From assembly GCA_047967505.1 (NCBI GenBank), contig CM106538.1: a stretch of 64,000 bases of DNA; one strand, 5' to 3'. The notes below the pieces were generated by a model. It saw only the letters and a program-made list of their open reading frames with translations, was not told the origin of the DNA and searched no databases. Each line of letters opens with the position of its first letter. Position 1 is the stretch's first letter. The translations under genes and the position numbers were made by a program. The stretch comes from Dipteris shenzhenensis (Eukaryota; Polypodiophyta; Polypodiopsida; Gleicheniales). This document shows, in pieces, positions 36,276 through 49,900 of this stretch.

Positions 36276-39200
36276 GGGAGGGGGAAGGGACGAGTTGATT
36301 TGGGAAGGGGGGAGGAAAGAGAGACACGGAGATAGAAAGCATGAAAACACTCTACTACCATTTTTTCTCTTTCTATTATACCAAGTAGTTGTTTGCATCA
36401 TCATCTTCTCCATAAAAGCTCACACCCTTTTTATGACAAGGGATGATACGACTAAAATTTACAGCTCATTCATGGCCATGAATTGGATGAATGCCGACCG
36501 ACCCTTCTGAGGTCATGTTACCTCAACTTGAGCATAACAAGGGAGCTCGAGCATAAGGAATGCTCATTAGAAGAGACAACGAAAATGTAAAAGAGTTGAA
36601 CTGCTGTCAACAACTTCCATGCTTATTTAAATAAAACTGAAAAGAAAGAAGAGTAAGTCAGACCTAAGAGAAAATTAAGGTCTATGACACTACCAATGTA
36701 ATATAGACAGAATCTTGAATAAGTATCACAATGGTGAGAGAAGAGGACCAATTGCAACTTACAATCTTCTCTTTCCAATGATCATTTGTCTAAGAGACAC
36801 ATGGTAAGGAAGGTTTGCTATAATTACTCTACTACATGGAGTCATTCTGGCGTGTAATGATAGATAGATAGATAGATATATATTAACGTCTCTAAAAGGC
36901 CAAACGGCCTATGAGACACATGGTAAGGAAGGTTTGCTAGAATTACTCTACTACATGGAGTCATTTTGGCGTGTAATGATAGATAGATAGATATATATTA
37001 ACGTCTCTAAAAGGCCAAATGGCCTAGAGAAAAAGACAACTTGCCTAAGGGTGGAAACTACACCGAATTGATTTGCTTACAACCATTCTTTCTCCATTCT
37101 TTCTCCCTAGTTTATCATGATCACTCAAGCGGCTACTTCGAGCTTCACCGTCATCATTTGGGTTGTCAGGATTGTCATCGGCATCTGCTGTCTAGTCAAC
37201 AGTAGGCATGGCTGTTTGAGATTCATCTTCTTTATACAATCCATCTGGAAGCCCCCCAATTCTGATTTTCAAAGCATTATCCCTTCTAGCTGCATGTTTC
37301 CTGAATATCAGCTTTGTTGACCTTTGCATCAAACTCCACAGTCACTTCTTGCTTGGCTGTCTACATTTTAGTATGAACTAGATTCTTGACTGTAGAGACT
37401 AGTTGGGGGGTAGGGGGGGAAGCATTGCATGACTTTATAACCTCATCAATGACTTCCTTCTTACCAGGTCCTTCCAAGACTTGAATTCTAGCTATGGCAT
37501 CCGTTAGCTGCATCGTCAGCTCTCAGCTCTCTCACTTGATCCTGTAGGAAGTAAATTTGTTCATGATATCCAAGAATTGGTCGGTCAAAAAGACCACCTC
37601 GTTCATATGTATGTGCATACGGGGAAGGCATCCTGGCTGCCACTGTGGAGTATCTGGCTTTGTTACTGGAGGCTGCTGGAGTGGATTTGAAGAGGAGGAA
37701 GGTAGGTTGGGCCATGTTTTGCTGGCCATATCTCCTGTTACCCCTTGGCTGAGCTAACCCCCTAGTTAGGTGGGGGTTCAGCCCAGCTAGGGGTTCCTAA
37801 TTCAAGAGCTTGCTACAACCAGCTAGGGGAGCAGGGAGCAGAAGTGGAACGGGAGCAAGAGGTACGGGCGTATGGGTACGGGAGCAAGTACAGGTACGGA
37901 TAGGAGCGGGAGTAGGTACGGATAGGAGGAGAGGGGGGGGGGGGGGGAGGGGGCTAGCAAAGAGGCTACGAGAGGGGGGGGATGGAGAGGCTACAGGAGG
38001 GGGGGAGCGAAGAGACTACAAAAGGGGGTGGGGGGGTGGAGAGGCTACGAGAGGGGAGGTGAAGAGGCTACAGGAGGGGGGGCGGAGAGGCAATGAGAGG
38101 GGGGCTGGAGAGGCTACAGGAGGGGGGAGCGGAGAGACTACGAGAGGGGGGGCGGAGCAAAGAAAGAGAGAGAGAGAGAGAGGTGTTGCTGCAGACTTAG
38201 CTCCAGGGAGAGGCTGAACCTAGACTGTCTTCTAGGGAAGAAGGTTGCTGAGATCATCATCTTCTGGAGCAGCAAAAGACAGGCAGACAGGAGCAGCTAG
38301 AGACCTACTCTTGGAGCCTTTTCCCAGAGGACCAAGAGAGAAGGAAGAGCTGCAGACTGAGCTTGGAAGGCTGCCTACCTAGGCTGACATTCAGGGCAGG
38401 AAGGTTGAGAAGAACACACTAGACAGAGAGTCTATATTTGCTTGAGGTGGAGCACGTGGGCTCAGAGATCTAGAAGTGCTTGACATCTAGTAGGAGAACC
38501 TTTTGGTATTGTATCCTGTCCTACTTTGTGGACGGACGGAAATATAAAGAGTTGCTTCTATATTTGTTTCTGAGCATTGTCTATTTACTGGCTTGCACAT
38601 CTGTGCACATTAAGTTAAGAAGTCTGTGATTCCACACCCCACCCACACTATGTGAGCTCGTGGGCAATACTATCAGTCTTCCGCTGTGCGTACCCTTTGT
38701 TGGGTCATTTCTAACACTCAAAAGAGGTATCAGTCTAAACAAATGTCACTGTGGATTGTATCATGTGGAGTTCACCTCTTATCTTGAATGAAGAGTGAGA
38801 ATATCATCCTTTTCACGTCTTAAATCTGACCCAATCATCGTCTTTGAGATCCATCACCCAAAGTGTACCTGCATACAGTGCTATTGGACTAACTTAGTCA
38901 AATAGGAGGAATTTTGTATTCACGTGCTGCAGGCACTGTCATTCCAGCCTCACCAAGAAAACATGTCCTCTAGGGTCAACCGTGCCAAGGCTGCAGTTTC
39001 ATCATGAACTTGGATCTTGTAGAGGTGCATTCCAAATCAACTTAGGATCTGCCAATTTGATTGGGCTCAAGAGTGGATGACTCATGACTAAGCCTTTTGT
39101 TAATGTGGTAGATCATAACCTCGGTTTGCTATCCATACTGAGCTCTCTAGCTCACAATTCGCTCCAAACTCTCTGCACTGCCAGATGCTCTCATACTTCT

Positions 39201-42200
39201 TTGGGAGTACAAACCTATCCTTAACCCAGAGGGCTCTGCTGCATTGTTAGTGGCTTCACAAGTCCTGCTTTTCTATGTGGTTCTATGACATGAGTTTTGG
39301 TACTAGTGCTGTGGTTCTGTGGTTTTCTCTTACAAAGCCATGTCTACGAGGGGGTAGTCAAAAAATAGTGCTAAGATTAAGTTTAGAATGTGTGGCTGCT
39401 GCTCTTTTTAGGATGTTTTGATGCATTTTAAGAATCTTCTCTGTTTATAGTTGGAAGCTTCTGTCTAACTCAGTTTGATCGTTGCATGCTTGTTTCAGTG
39501 GGTGGTCTTCTAAATGCCACTTTTGGAAATGCAACGGAGATGATACTTTCTCTCTTTGGTCTCCAGAGTGGGTTGCTTCGTGTGGTACAACTCTCTCTTC
39601 TAGGTTCCATTCTCTCTAACATGTTGTTAGTGTTAGGTTGTGCCTTCTTCTTTGGTGGCCTGGCACATCCCAGGCATGATCAGTGTTTTAACCAGGCAAG
39701 ATATGAAATTCTTTTCTAACTGCAACAGTCTGTTTCAAATGTTCATTGTCTAGCTCTTCCAGACTTTAATTATCATTTGCTGAGGGATATTTACCCATCT
39801 TGGTGTTTGACTGCAGACAGCTGCTGCAATGAACTCTAGCTTGCTGTTGATGGCCGTAATGGGTCTTGTTTTCCCTACAGTCCTGCATTCTACTCACACA
39901 GAAATCCAGGACGGAGCGTCAGAAGTCTACCTTTCAAGATTCAGCAGTTGCATCATGCTTCTGGCATATGCCTCATTCGTTTTTTTCCAGTTGAGAAGCC
40001 AACAAAAGCTGTGCAAGCCTTCAGATAATGTAAGTAAAACGTTCCTGGACAGCTTTTGTTATGATATGCAGTCGACGAGGTGGTTTTCTAACATACATGC
40101 AACACTTTAAATAATCAAATTACTATTTTCTTTATGCATTCGATGAGGTGGTTTTGTAACATACATATCCACACAGGGCCAAAATGACCTATAGGACCAA
40201 ACAGAACTTGATACAACTAGATGTTCCCTCTCTGGGGGGTGTTAGTTATTAGCTGATGTCCCTGTGTTCTAGGAGCCATGCAAGATAAATGCCTAAAGCT
40301 GCATGTGAGGTGTTGACCTGGGCTAGGCGATGTTGCAGACAAGTACATTCTTGAAGCAGCTCTCTGAAATCAGCCCCTATGTGTGTGTACCTCGGGCATA
40401 CAAGTGCCAAGTGTTCTTGTATTTCAGGCATATGAAGATCACATAGGGTGCAAGTCCTTTTAGTTACTTCAATGCACATCCATCCCCCACATTCTATCCT
40501 CAGAGTATGTCTAGTCCTTATAAGGATGATTGCCTGTCTTGCACATTGTGACATTGGTGTCCTGATGTGCATTTGGGCTTCGGGTTTGCATGTGGGGTAT
40601 GAACTCCAATACTCAGGATTTATGTGCTCAATGTAGTATTCAAATTTGGATCTATGTTTTGATGTCCTCCACTTGTTATGAAGACCCTCAAAATAATGGA
40701 ATCCAATCTCACCCGAATCCATGCCCCTTGCTGGCATGTTCAAGTGGTTTGCCACACCCCATTTCAAGAACCATTTCCTCATGTCTTGCACCCAGCTTGA
40801 TGATAAGAATGTACTCTTGTGTCTTTTAGTGTTTGGACCCCACTTCCCATGTTGTCAGTGGTAGGTAGTGTGATGGCATATTCCTAATCTTTGTGAAGTA
40901 TTTGAACACCCGTTGCATTGCTGTTATTTCCAATGGCCTTCTTCCAGTTTCTTTGAGTAAGAGTGTAGCACATGAGATTGATTTGCTATACATAGTGCGA
41001 GGCTGGAATGTCATTGCTGAGAGCCCCTAAGAGCTTCACTGTACTAATTAATTGAGACTGACTGTTCTATCCCTCCGTTGCATTTCGTCTTGCATTCCAG
41101 CCTCTTGTCTTATGAGGTCTATCAGTTTTGGAACTAAGTTTAAAGAGACCAAGCTCTCAGAACAAGTATCCTTAGGCTGGCCACAATACTTTGGGAAGTA
41201 CGGACTCAAAATTAGGTTTCCACACTTAGGTAGACCCATGACTGCAGTAGCTGTATGAAAACTCTCTTGAAAGCGACTTTTATTTATAAAGTTTTATGCA
41301 GGGACAAACATGATATATGCTGGATATGCTGGGTCTTTTTGTGTCCACAGCACTACCTAGACAAAGTGGCTGCAACACTAGCTAGACAAGGTCTTGGGAT
41401 GTTGCAGGAATTTCTGCAGCTGCCTTACAAAAACCCTTGTAACAGTGGCATGATGCCATGCAGCTTTGTAGAATTAGCAATTCTAGAGATAGAATCTTTG
41501 TGGTGAGACATCCAAGTTTAGAACCAGATACCATGTGAACAAGTAGAACTAGAATTGAAGAGATTCAAGTCCACTCATAAGAAAGTAGATAACGATAGGC
41601 TCTGAAATTACGAGGTCAAATCTCTCCTGTATTTTATGTTAGAATCTTCTTGACAAGTGTGAGCTTTTAGCCTCTATTTTTATGTTAGATTCTTCTTGAA
41701 AAGTGTGAGATTTTTTAGCCTTTTAGCCTCTATTTGCTTAGGGAGAGTTGTGGTTATAGATCCAAAGGTCATAGCAACCTCTGGACTAGAAAAGAGAGAT
41801 ACTATTCGACTTGAACAGAGGATAGTGCTAGTGTGGACCACACACTTTTGCAAAGAAAATGAATCATGACTCTAGGTATCAAGGAGGGCCTCACAACTAT
41901 CTTGAGCGGCTATTATGTCTACCTGCATATTTTGGCTCTCATTTAATCTGATCTTTTACAAATCCTTAGAGAAATGTGGGATCGGTTCCCTGAACTTGCA
42001 ATGATAAAGATCAAGAAAGCATCGAGCACACCAAATGTTCTAGGTTGTCAAACTGCCTATGCTGGGAGCAGAGACTTTAAAAAGGGAGGCTGATCCTCTT
42101 GGAAAGAAGTGAGGATGCTGCGATGAATATACCTAGCAGGAATCTCAGCTTGCATCTCACATGAAAGAAAAGTGGCCGATCCCTCCCAGCAAACGAAAAG

Positions 42201-45200
42201 ATGGCAACAAAAAGTGTTGGAAGAGGTTTATAGTCGAATCAAATGAACTGAGTAGCAACCCAAAGGGATTTTTTTCAGCTTCATTTGTCATGGAGTAATG
42301 AGCCTACAGAGAAGGGAGGTGCCAATAAGATGACAAGTGTGAGAAAGTAGCCAGCTGCAAGGCTGCATGCTGGTGATTATGATCATGACAAAGTTTTGGG
42401 ATTTCAAAGAAAGGTTTGGCTTAGGGCTCTCTCGAATTCAGTCTTTTTCTGGCTCTTTAGTTCTTCAATTTGTTATGCTCAGTAACATATTTTCATCCTC
42501 TTATTTTGGTATCATGAGATTCGAGGCTCTCTTGGGCAGTTTGCTTTAGGTCCCTTTTTCTCTTAGGTTTTAGTGTGCAAATAATAAAGTTCACCTTTTA
42601 ATTTGGTATGTTGGATTTTGAGCATGCTAATTCCTGCTAATGATTTGGGATCTCATTCCTCCTCTTGACCAAGAAAATTTCCTCTGTTGCAGGAACATCA
42701 AGAAAGTGCAAAACAATCCAAGGAAGAGCAAGAAGAAATCCTACTTGGGCCATTGGGTTGTTTCTTTTGGCTAGGAATCATAACTTTATTAATATCACTT
42801 TTGTCAGGAAATCTTATAAATGCAATAGAGGTATTATACTCCAAACTTTGAGAACCAAAAGCTGTATTTCTTGTGCAGTTAGTTCATAGACCTGCAAATT
42901 TTGCATATTGCCTAGTTGGTTATGGACTTTCTATATATGTTTTTTGGTCTCTGAACGACAATAACAAATATTTTCTCTAAAACCTACTAGTGGCAACATA
43001 GATATATGAACCACTGACTGTTTGAATGCTACTCAATGATCTGTACATCCTGGATGATATAAGTTCTAGGAAATACCCATCTGTGCTTTTATGGACTACA
43101 TCTTTGTTTCTGTAAGAGTGAAAACAAATGTTGCAGGAAAGGGTGGTCTTAGATTGTAGAATCTGTTGGTGCTCAAAGAGAAAGTGCTTGGATTTTTGTA
43201 TAGGGTGCATTAATATGGAGGAAGATTTAGGTGGAGCAATTGTTAATGACTGGGAACTGGTACTTATTATGTAGGGTGCCTCTAAAACATGGAAAATTCC
43301 AATGGAATTCATCAGTGTCATCATAATACCTATTGTTGGCAATGCTGCTGAGCATACCAGTGCCATTTTGTTTGCAATGAAGGACAAACTGGTGCGTAAT
43401 AGCTATGAGGATTTTAGAATGTCTTTTTTGTTTCATAAATTTACTGGATGAGTATGGATTGTTCTTTTTCTCTTTAGGATTCTCTGAGTGCATCATCAGT
43501 TTATTCTTAGATTTTCTGAAGGATGTATGGGTAAATTTATCAGGATCTCTCTGTGAGTGTCGCCATTGGATCATCAACACAGATATCAATGTTTGTGGTA
43601 TGAATCACAATTTCATATAGTATTCTGTTAATGATTTGGCTTGTTGATATTGGCTGCATAGACTCAAACAAATGCTTGCAGTATTGAAACGTTGAGTTAC
43701 ATGCCTAAAAATGTAGTTCTTGTAATATGTATATGGTATCTAGGTTAGCCTTGGGAGCTTATGGGATAGTTTTACTTGCTGTAGATGTTCATCTCTAACT
43801 TTAGTACTCTAAGTTAGATCACTTGTCAATGTCTTCTAAAACTGCAGCTAGGTGTTAGTTGGAAAATATAGTATAATACTTTACCATGAGGACCAAGTCC
43901 TCCAACCTAGGATAAAATAAAAGATACAAGTGGATGAATAGACCAAAAAGGTGGATAATCGTCTTGGGCAAGAATATGTCTCCTATGCCAACAAAAATCC
44001 AAAATGCCTTGGAATGTGAGCGAGAATGGAATGAAACTCTTATGCCATTTGGGTTATGTACCGCATTTGAGTTTCTCTGATTTTGAATTTTGTGAGCACT
44101 GTCTCTACAGGAAGTAGACTAAATCAGCCCATAAAAGAAAGGGAAAGAAAGAGTTTGAAAAGCTTGATTTGGTGCATTCAGACATATGTGGTCCCACGCC
44201 TGCACGGTCATTAGGCGGGGCTGAATACTATGTGACATTAATTGATGATGCAACTAGGAAAGTGTGGGCTTATGCTACAGCTCGGAAGAGTGATGTGTTC
44301 CAGGTATTTCAGAATTGGCTGGCCTTGGTTGAGAATCAGTCAGGTAGAATGCTTAAATGCCTACGGACTGACAATGGTGGAGAGTATCTCTCTCATGACT
44401 TTCAGCATTTTTGTGATACACGTGGGATTAAGAGGGAGCTCACATCCCCTCGTACTCTAAAGCAAAATCCAGTTGCAGAAAAGATGAATCGTACGAGGGG
44501 TGAAAAGGTGGGAAGGGGAGGCTTGATTAAGCAAGTTTTTAAAACAACCCTATTTCACTCGTCTCCTCTCCCTGCTCTGCCTTCTTACCCCCCCCCCCCC
44601 CCCCTGCCCCCCCTCTCTCTCTCTCTCTCCTACGTGCTGCCTTCACTCTCTCTCTCCCAACCTCTCTCTATCCCTCCTTCCCCTCACCAGCTGCCTACAC
44701 CCTCTCTCCTCCCTACTCACACACACACTTCTACGTCCTCTCTCTCTCTCTCTCTCTCTAAGCCCTCCCCGCCTCCTCTCAGCCCTTCCCGCACCCTCTC
44801 CCATCTTTTCTCAGCCCTTACCCTCTTCCTCTCTCTCCCTTACAGCCTTTCCTTCTCTTGTAGCCTGTTCATTTGCTGTTGCGCTCTATAGTCCGTGGCT
44901 TGTAGCCCATACCCCGTAGCCACCAGAAGCCGCAGCGCCGCCACAAAAGAAGTCAGCAGCCGCCGCCAATAGCAGCGCCCCCACAACAACAACTAGCAGT
45001 CATCGCCACCAGAAGCCACCATCCGCCTCAACAAGGGACACGCAACCCCAAGGTTTGGGCTGAGCCCCAAAACCCAACTGTGGGGGTTAGTTACAGCAAG
45101 GGGTGCCTAAGTATATGCAGGCCACTATGGATGTGGATGCCAAGACACCTGGGGCCTTCCCCAAGATCAAGACACTTGTCTCGACCCGACAAAAGTACTA

Positions 45201-46088
45201 TATTCCACCATTGCATCTCTCCCCTCACCTTCCCCCTATGTGTTTGCAAAGACACCTTCCCCATATGCAAAGAACTATCTACATCAGAAGAGAATGGTAA
45301 GCATGATAGACCCACAAGAGCATATTTATTACTTACAACAGGAAATCCGTGAGCTCAAGCTCAGACTTGCAGCTTTAGAGAGGAAAACAGATGCATACAC
45401 CACAGATGGTGACTAAATTCTAGGACCTGGTTACAAATCACCTCCAATCAGTAAAACATGAAATTATAGCAACACTGGATACTAAAGTTAACACATCGGA
45501 TGTGTATGAAGAAGTACAAGAATAGGAAAGAAGGTGGCTAATACATGACTTGTACGCATAGGGGGGCTACCAGAGGACTGGTTTGAAGGAACTCAAAAGG
45601 AAAAACTGGAAAATATCATGGAAAGAACCCCACAATTAGAATGGGCTATTGAAGATGTAATAGTTGTCTTACAGGAGGGGACACAAGCCAAAGTATGCTT
45701 CCAGAAAAAGAAGAAAAGAAGCAAGATTCTTAAGCAAACCAATAAGCTAAAAGGCACTAAAATATGGATAGCGCAGGAGCTCACCCCAACTCAGCTCAAA
45801 ATGAAGGCCACTAAATTGGCTAAAGTGAAGGATGCTCGAAAGGAAGGAAAATGGGCTGTTTACAAAGATGGAAAAGCACTTATAAGAGACTTCAAATCCA
45901 AACCTAAAGACTCTCAGTCTTAAACTAATGTAATGCAGACCGGTTATCGTTGGTAGTAGACAGTTAACCTATAATAATTTTGTGAGTGCTATATACCCCA
46001 AGAGACTCTCAGTCTATAATTGATGTTTTTGTGTTCACCTTTTTTGTGTGTGTTTGTCCAATAGGCCTGTGGGGCCTCCCGAGGATGT

Positions 46089-46130
<42 letters not shown>

Positions 46131-46900
46131 GACTTGAGGAGCACTTTGTTTGCAGATGCCCTTTATATTATGAGATCCGTGGCAGATTTCACTGTTTATT
46201 TGGGCACGGATTTGGACCTCTCTCTCGGATTATGGAGTATGAGGATCAGTATTGCTTAGCGTTGTTCATCAGGGAGATCACGAGATACAGAGAGATTTCT
46301 CAGAGAGCACTGTCGCATCCCTGCCAGAGACCTAGTTATTCATGAGGAGCAGGACGAGGCGCAGGACCATGAGCACAGAGATAGCCCATCTTGCCAGAGA
46401 GCACCGATGGTTCCACCCCGAGGATGTATATATGACATGATCCGGCAGCACCGCAGGATGATCTTACACAGAGGCCGTACCCGTCGCTTTATTTCTAGAC
46501 GACGGAGGATGATGGCAGATTTTCGGAGGAGATTGGTCCATGGAGACTTGGCACCGCCAGCAGCCCACTTGACACTTGCCCAGATCTTCACACTCATGGC
46601 AGGAGGCATGGTCGATGGCCATGACTTCCATCATTTCTTTGGATCACAGACCCCTTAGGGAAGACGATGTTCCTCATATTTCATATTTTACATTTTGTAT
46701 CTAGGCATTTTTGGTACTCTATTTCATTTCATTTTGTATCTAGGATTTTTGTAGCCATTTTTGGCATCTTAGCTGTATTACGATGAGGCCACCTAGTTGG
46801 CGCATCGTTGATGATGTATTTTCCTTTCGGATGATTTTGTGTCCCATAGGCCATGTATGGCCTTCCGTGGACCTTTAATAAAATTTCTTTCTTTCTTTCT

Positions 46901-46935
<35 letters not shown>

Positions 46936-49900
46936 ACTTGCCCGTGCGCTCCTGCTCCTGTCTCCGCTCTGTTGCTCCGCCCGCCCATTGCTTCACCCCC
47001 AACTTGCTCTCCTCGCAGCTTCTATGCCCTTTGCAGCAGCTCACCCGCATGTTGCAGCTCCGCCCGCGCAGCTCCTTCACCTGGCTGCCTCTCCGCCCTT
47101 GCACTCTGCTGCTACACTGCCCGCACGCTCTAGCTCCGCCCTGCCTCCACCATAGCCTTGCTGCCCCCGCCACAGCCTCTGCCGTAGCCTTGTTGCCCTG
47201 CCCTTTCGTCCGCCTACTGCTCCTTCCCATCAGCTTATCACTCCACGCTCCACGCAGCCCCCCCTGTCACGAGGGCAAAGTTTCCCTTTTCTCTTTTTTC
47301 ACTTTTTTTCTCTTTTCCTTTGCTCCCCCCCCAACCTCTAGCCTCTAACCTACCCCCCCCCCCCCCCTCCTAGCCTCTCCCTTAGCCTCTTGCCTCAAAC
47401 TCCCCCCCCCTCCTAGCCTCTTTTCTCCTCATTGATCTTCAGCCCCAGGCCTGGGTGTGCCTCCCGCCGTGGGTGGGGGCTCTCGCTCCTGCTCCTGCAC
47501 TAAGACCTGCACCACCAAGGTTACAGAGATCAGTCCAAAGAAAATGGGAAACACTCAACTAAGCTCCCGCGAACTCCCTCCCTCCTCCGTTCCCCGTCTA
47601 CCCCCCCCTCGCGTGCTGTGTGGCCCTCCCTCTACCTCCGTCAGCTGCTGCCGCGCAGCCAGCCGCCCCCCTCTCCTCTTCCTCCGCCCGTCGTTCCTCC
47701 CCTCCCCCCTCGCTACGCTCTGCTCACCTCACCCCGCCTCGCTCTGCTCCGCTCCGCTCACCTCACCTCACCCCGCCTCACTCCGCTCCGCTCACCTCAC
47801 CCCCTCTCCACCCGTCGCCCCCCCCCCCCTCGCTTCACTCCTCCGCCCTGCTTCCCCCCTCGCCGCATTCAGCCCCCCCCACCCGTCCCACCCCCTCGTG
47901 TGGCGCTACCAACCCCCTCGCCCCCTCCTGCCCCTCCCCGCTGCTGCGCCACACTGCCCCCCCTTTTTCCCTCCCCTCCTTACCTCTCCTCCCCACCCCC
48001 TCGTGTGGCGCTGCCACACCCCCCCTTCCCCTTCCTCTCACCCCCCTGCGCTGCGCTGCCCCCCCCCCCCCTCTCTTTCTCCTCCTCTTCCCCCGCCAAC
48101 CCTTTCGTCACCACCTTCTTCCCCCCCCGTTTTCCCATACCTCTCCATCCCCCCTTCCCCCCGCCTCCACATTAATCCCATCCCCGTTCCTTCCGTTTCC
48201 TTTCCCTTCCCCCGCCTCGGAGAGTTCGCAGTTAGTCAAGCGATATGGCGGCTACGTGCCCGGAACCGGTGGCCCAGACGGCCCCCCCCCCTCCATCAGC
48301 CTATCGCGTTACATTGATAGAGCACCAGGTCTCCTTGGTGAAGCAGGCCGCCACGGATTTCTCCCAAACATCTGTTTATGGGAGAGTCATTGGCTACTCC
48401 CCTTCACGAGCATACATCAGGGACTGGTTACAGTCCACCCTCTACCTCGAGGACAGTCACATTGAGGAGGTTGCACTCATGGGACGTGGCATCTTCTGGC
48501 TTAAGCTCTCCTCAGCACAGGCTGCGAGCGACATGGTCAGGCGATCCCCTACTTTTGTGGGTGGGAAGATCATCCTCATGGTCCCATGGTACAAGGGTTT
48601 CAGTGTAGCGGACTTCGATGCCCGCTTTCGCATTCCTCGCCATCCAGTTACCCTTATCTTCCTAGGTCTCGCAATCGAGCTTCGCCCGATCATCAAGGAC
48701 CTGGGGACGCACTTTGGTTGGCCTATGCAGGACACCTACGTTGATGCGGCGGCAGCCCAAGGGGTGCCACATGTCAAAGTGGCAGTCCTTGATCCACAGA
48801 GCATCCCCTCGGAGTTCGAGATAGAGACAGACACAGGTGTGGTGACGCAGCGCATTCTGGTCACTGGTCGCCCAAACCAGTGTCTGAGATGCCATGGCTT
48901 CGGGCACCAGGCGCGCTCATGTCCTCGCTTCACGGGTACAGAACCTCAGAAGACCCCCGTTCAGGCAACTCAGGATACTCCGCACCAGTCAGCGACATCC
49001 CCTCCCGAAGGGGAAGGCTGGACGGAGGTCAAACGAAAACGGAAGGGAAACAAAGCAGGCCCCAAAAAACCTGCCCATCTACAGCAAGAGCCCCCTCCGA
49101 TGGTCCCTACTCATCAGCAGCCCGGTAAGGGGAAGGAGAAGGGAAAGGAGAAGGTCAGCCAACCTCCCCCTTATCCTTCACCCCGCCCTCCTCCCCCTCC
49201 CCCCCCCTCCTCGATTCTCCGACCCCCACCCCCTTCAGGATTTCCCTCCACACTGGTGGTTTCCACTCCACTCTCTTCCTCGAGCACGATCCAGAGGGAA
49301 TCCCCCCCTCCACCTGTGCCACCTGCAGCCCCGAAGCCAACACAAACCTCACCCTCGCCTATCCCTCTGGGCCCGGCGGAGGGGAGAGGCCCTTCCCCGC
49401 AGGTGGCTAGCACCCCTCCCTCTGGTTCAGACTCCTCATCTTCGTCCCCATGCCCAAGGGCTGCTCCTAGAGCTCTTCCATTGGAGTTTTATCGAGCAGG
49501 TCCTTGGGATTACTTGGATGCAGCGGGTATTGGCTCCTTCCCCACATGCCTAGACATCAGCATCTTCTTCCTCCGTAAGGGGGGGGAGGGTAAGGTGTCC
49601 ATCCTTGCCCCACACGATGGTCCTAGCTATTCCTTCACTATCTCCAGTGAAGGGAATGAGCAATGGACGAATGAAAATGTTTGGGAGACGATACGAGACC
49701 AGTCCCAGGAGCAGGTGCAGGACTGGATTGGTAGCAGAGCAGCGGAGCTTCTTCAGCAACAGTGGCAGGAGGGTGATGTTCGTCTGTGTTGGTGCCACAT
49801 CGCCAAACGTTTCCGACTCCTGGTCATTATTAGACCACCGCTGGAGTGGGCCTACGCGGAAGGGCTTCGCCCATGGAGGACATCAGAGGTAGCGGGCTTC

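Noticed and set aside
37810-38217. Gly/Arg-rich 135-codon frame resembling an RGG protein
   Set aside because: It is the G-rich minisatellite read in one frame. On the other strand it is the leader of a retroelement.
37740-38716. Whole interval as one copia LTR
   Set aside because: The left half matches the leader of the antisense ORF1-only element. Only the right end, with the primer-site-like word, still looks LTR-like.
47457-48465. Pro/Ser/Leu-rich open frames of up to 286 codons
   Set aside because: They lie in the extremely C-rich LINE leader, are open in several frames at once and cross the target-site duplication and LINE boundary.
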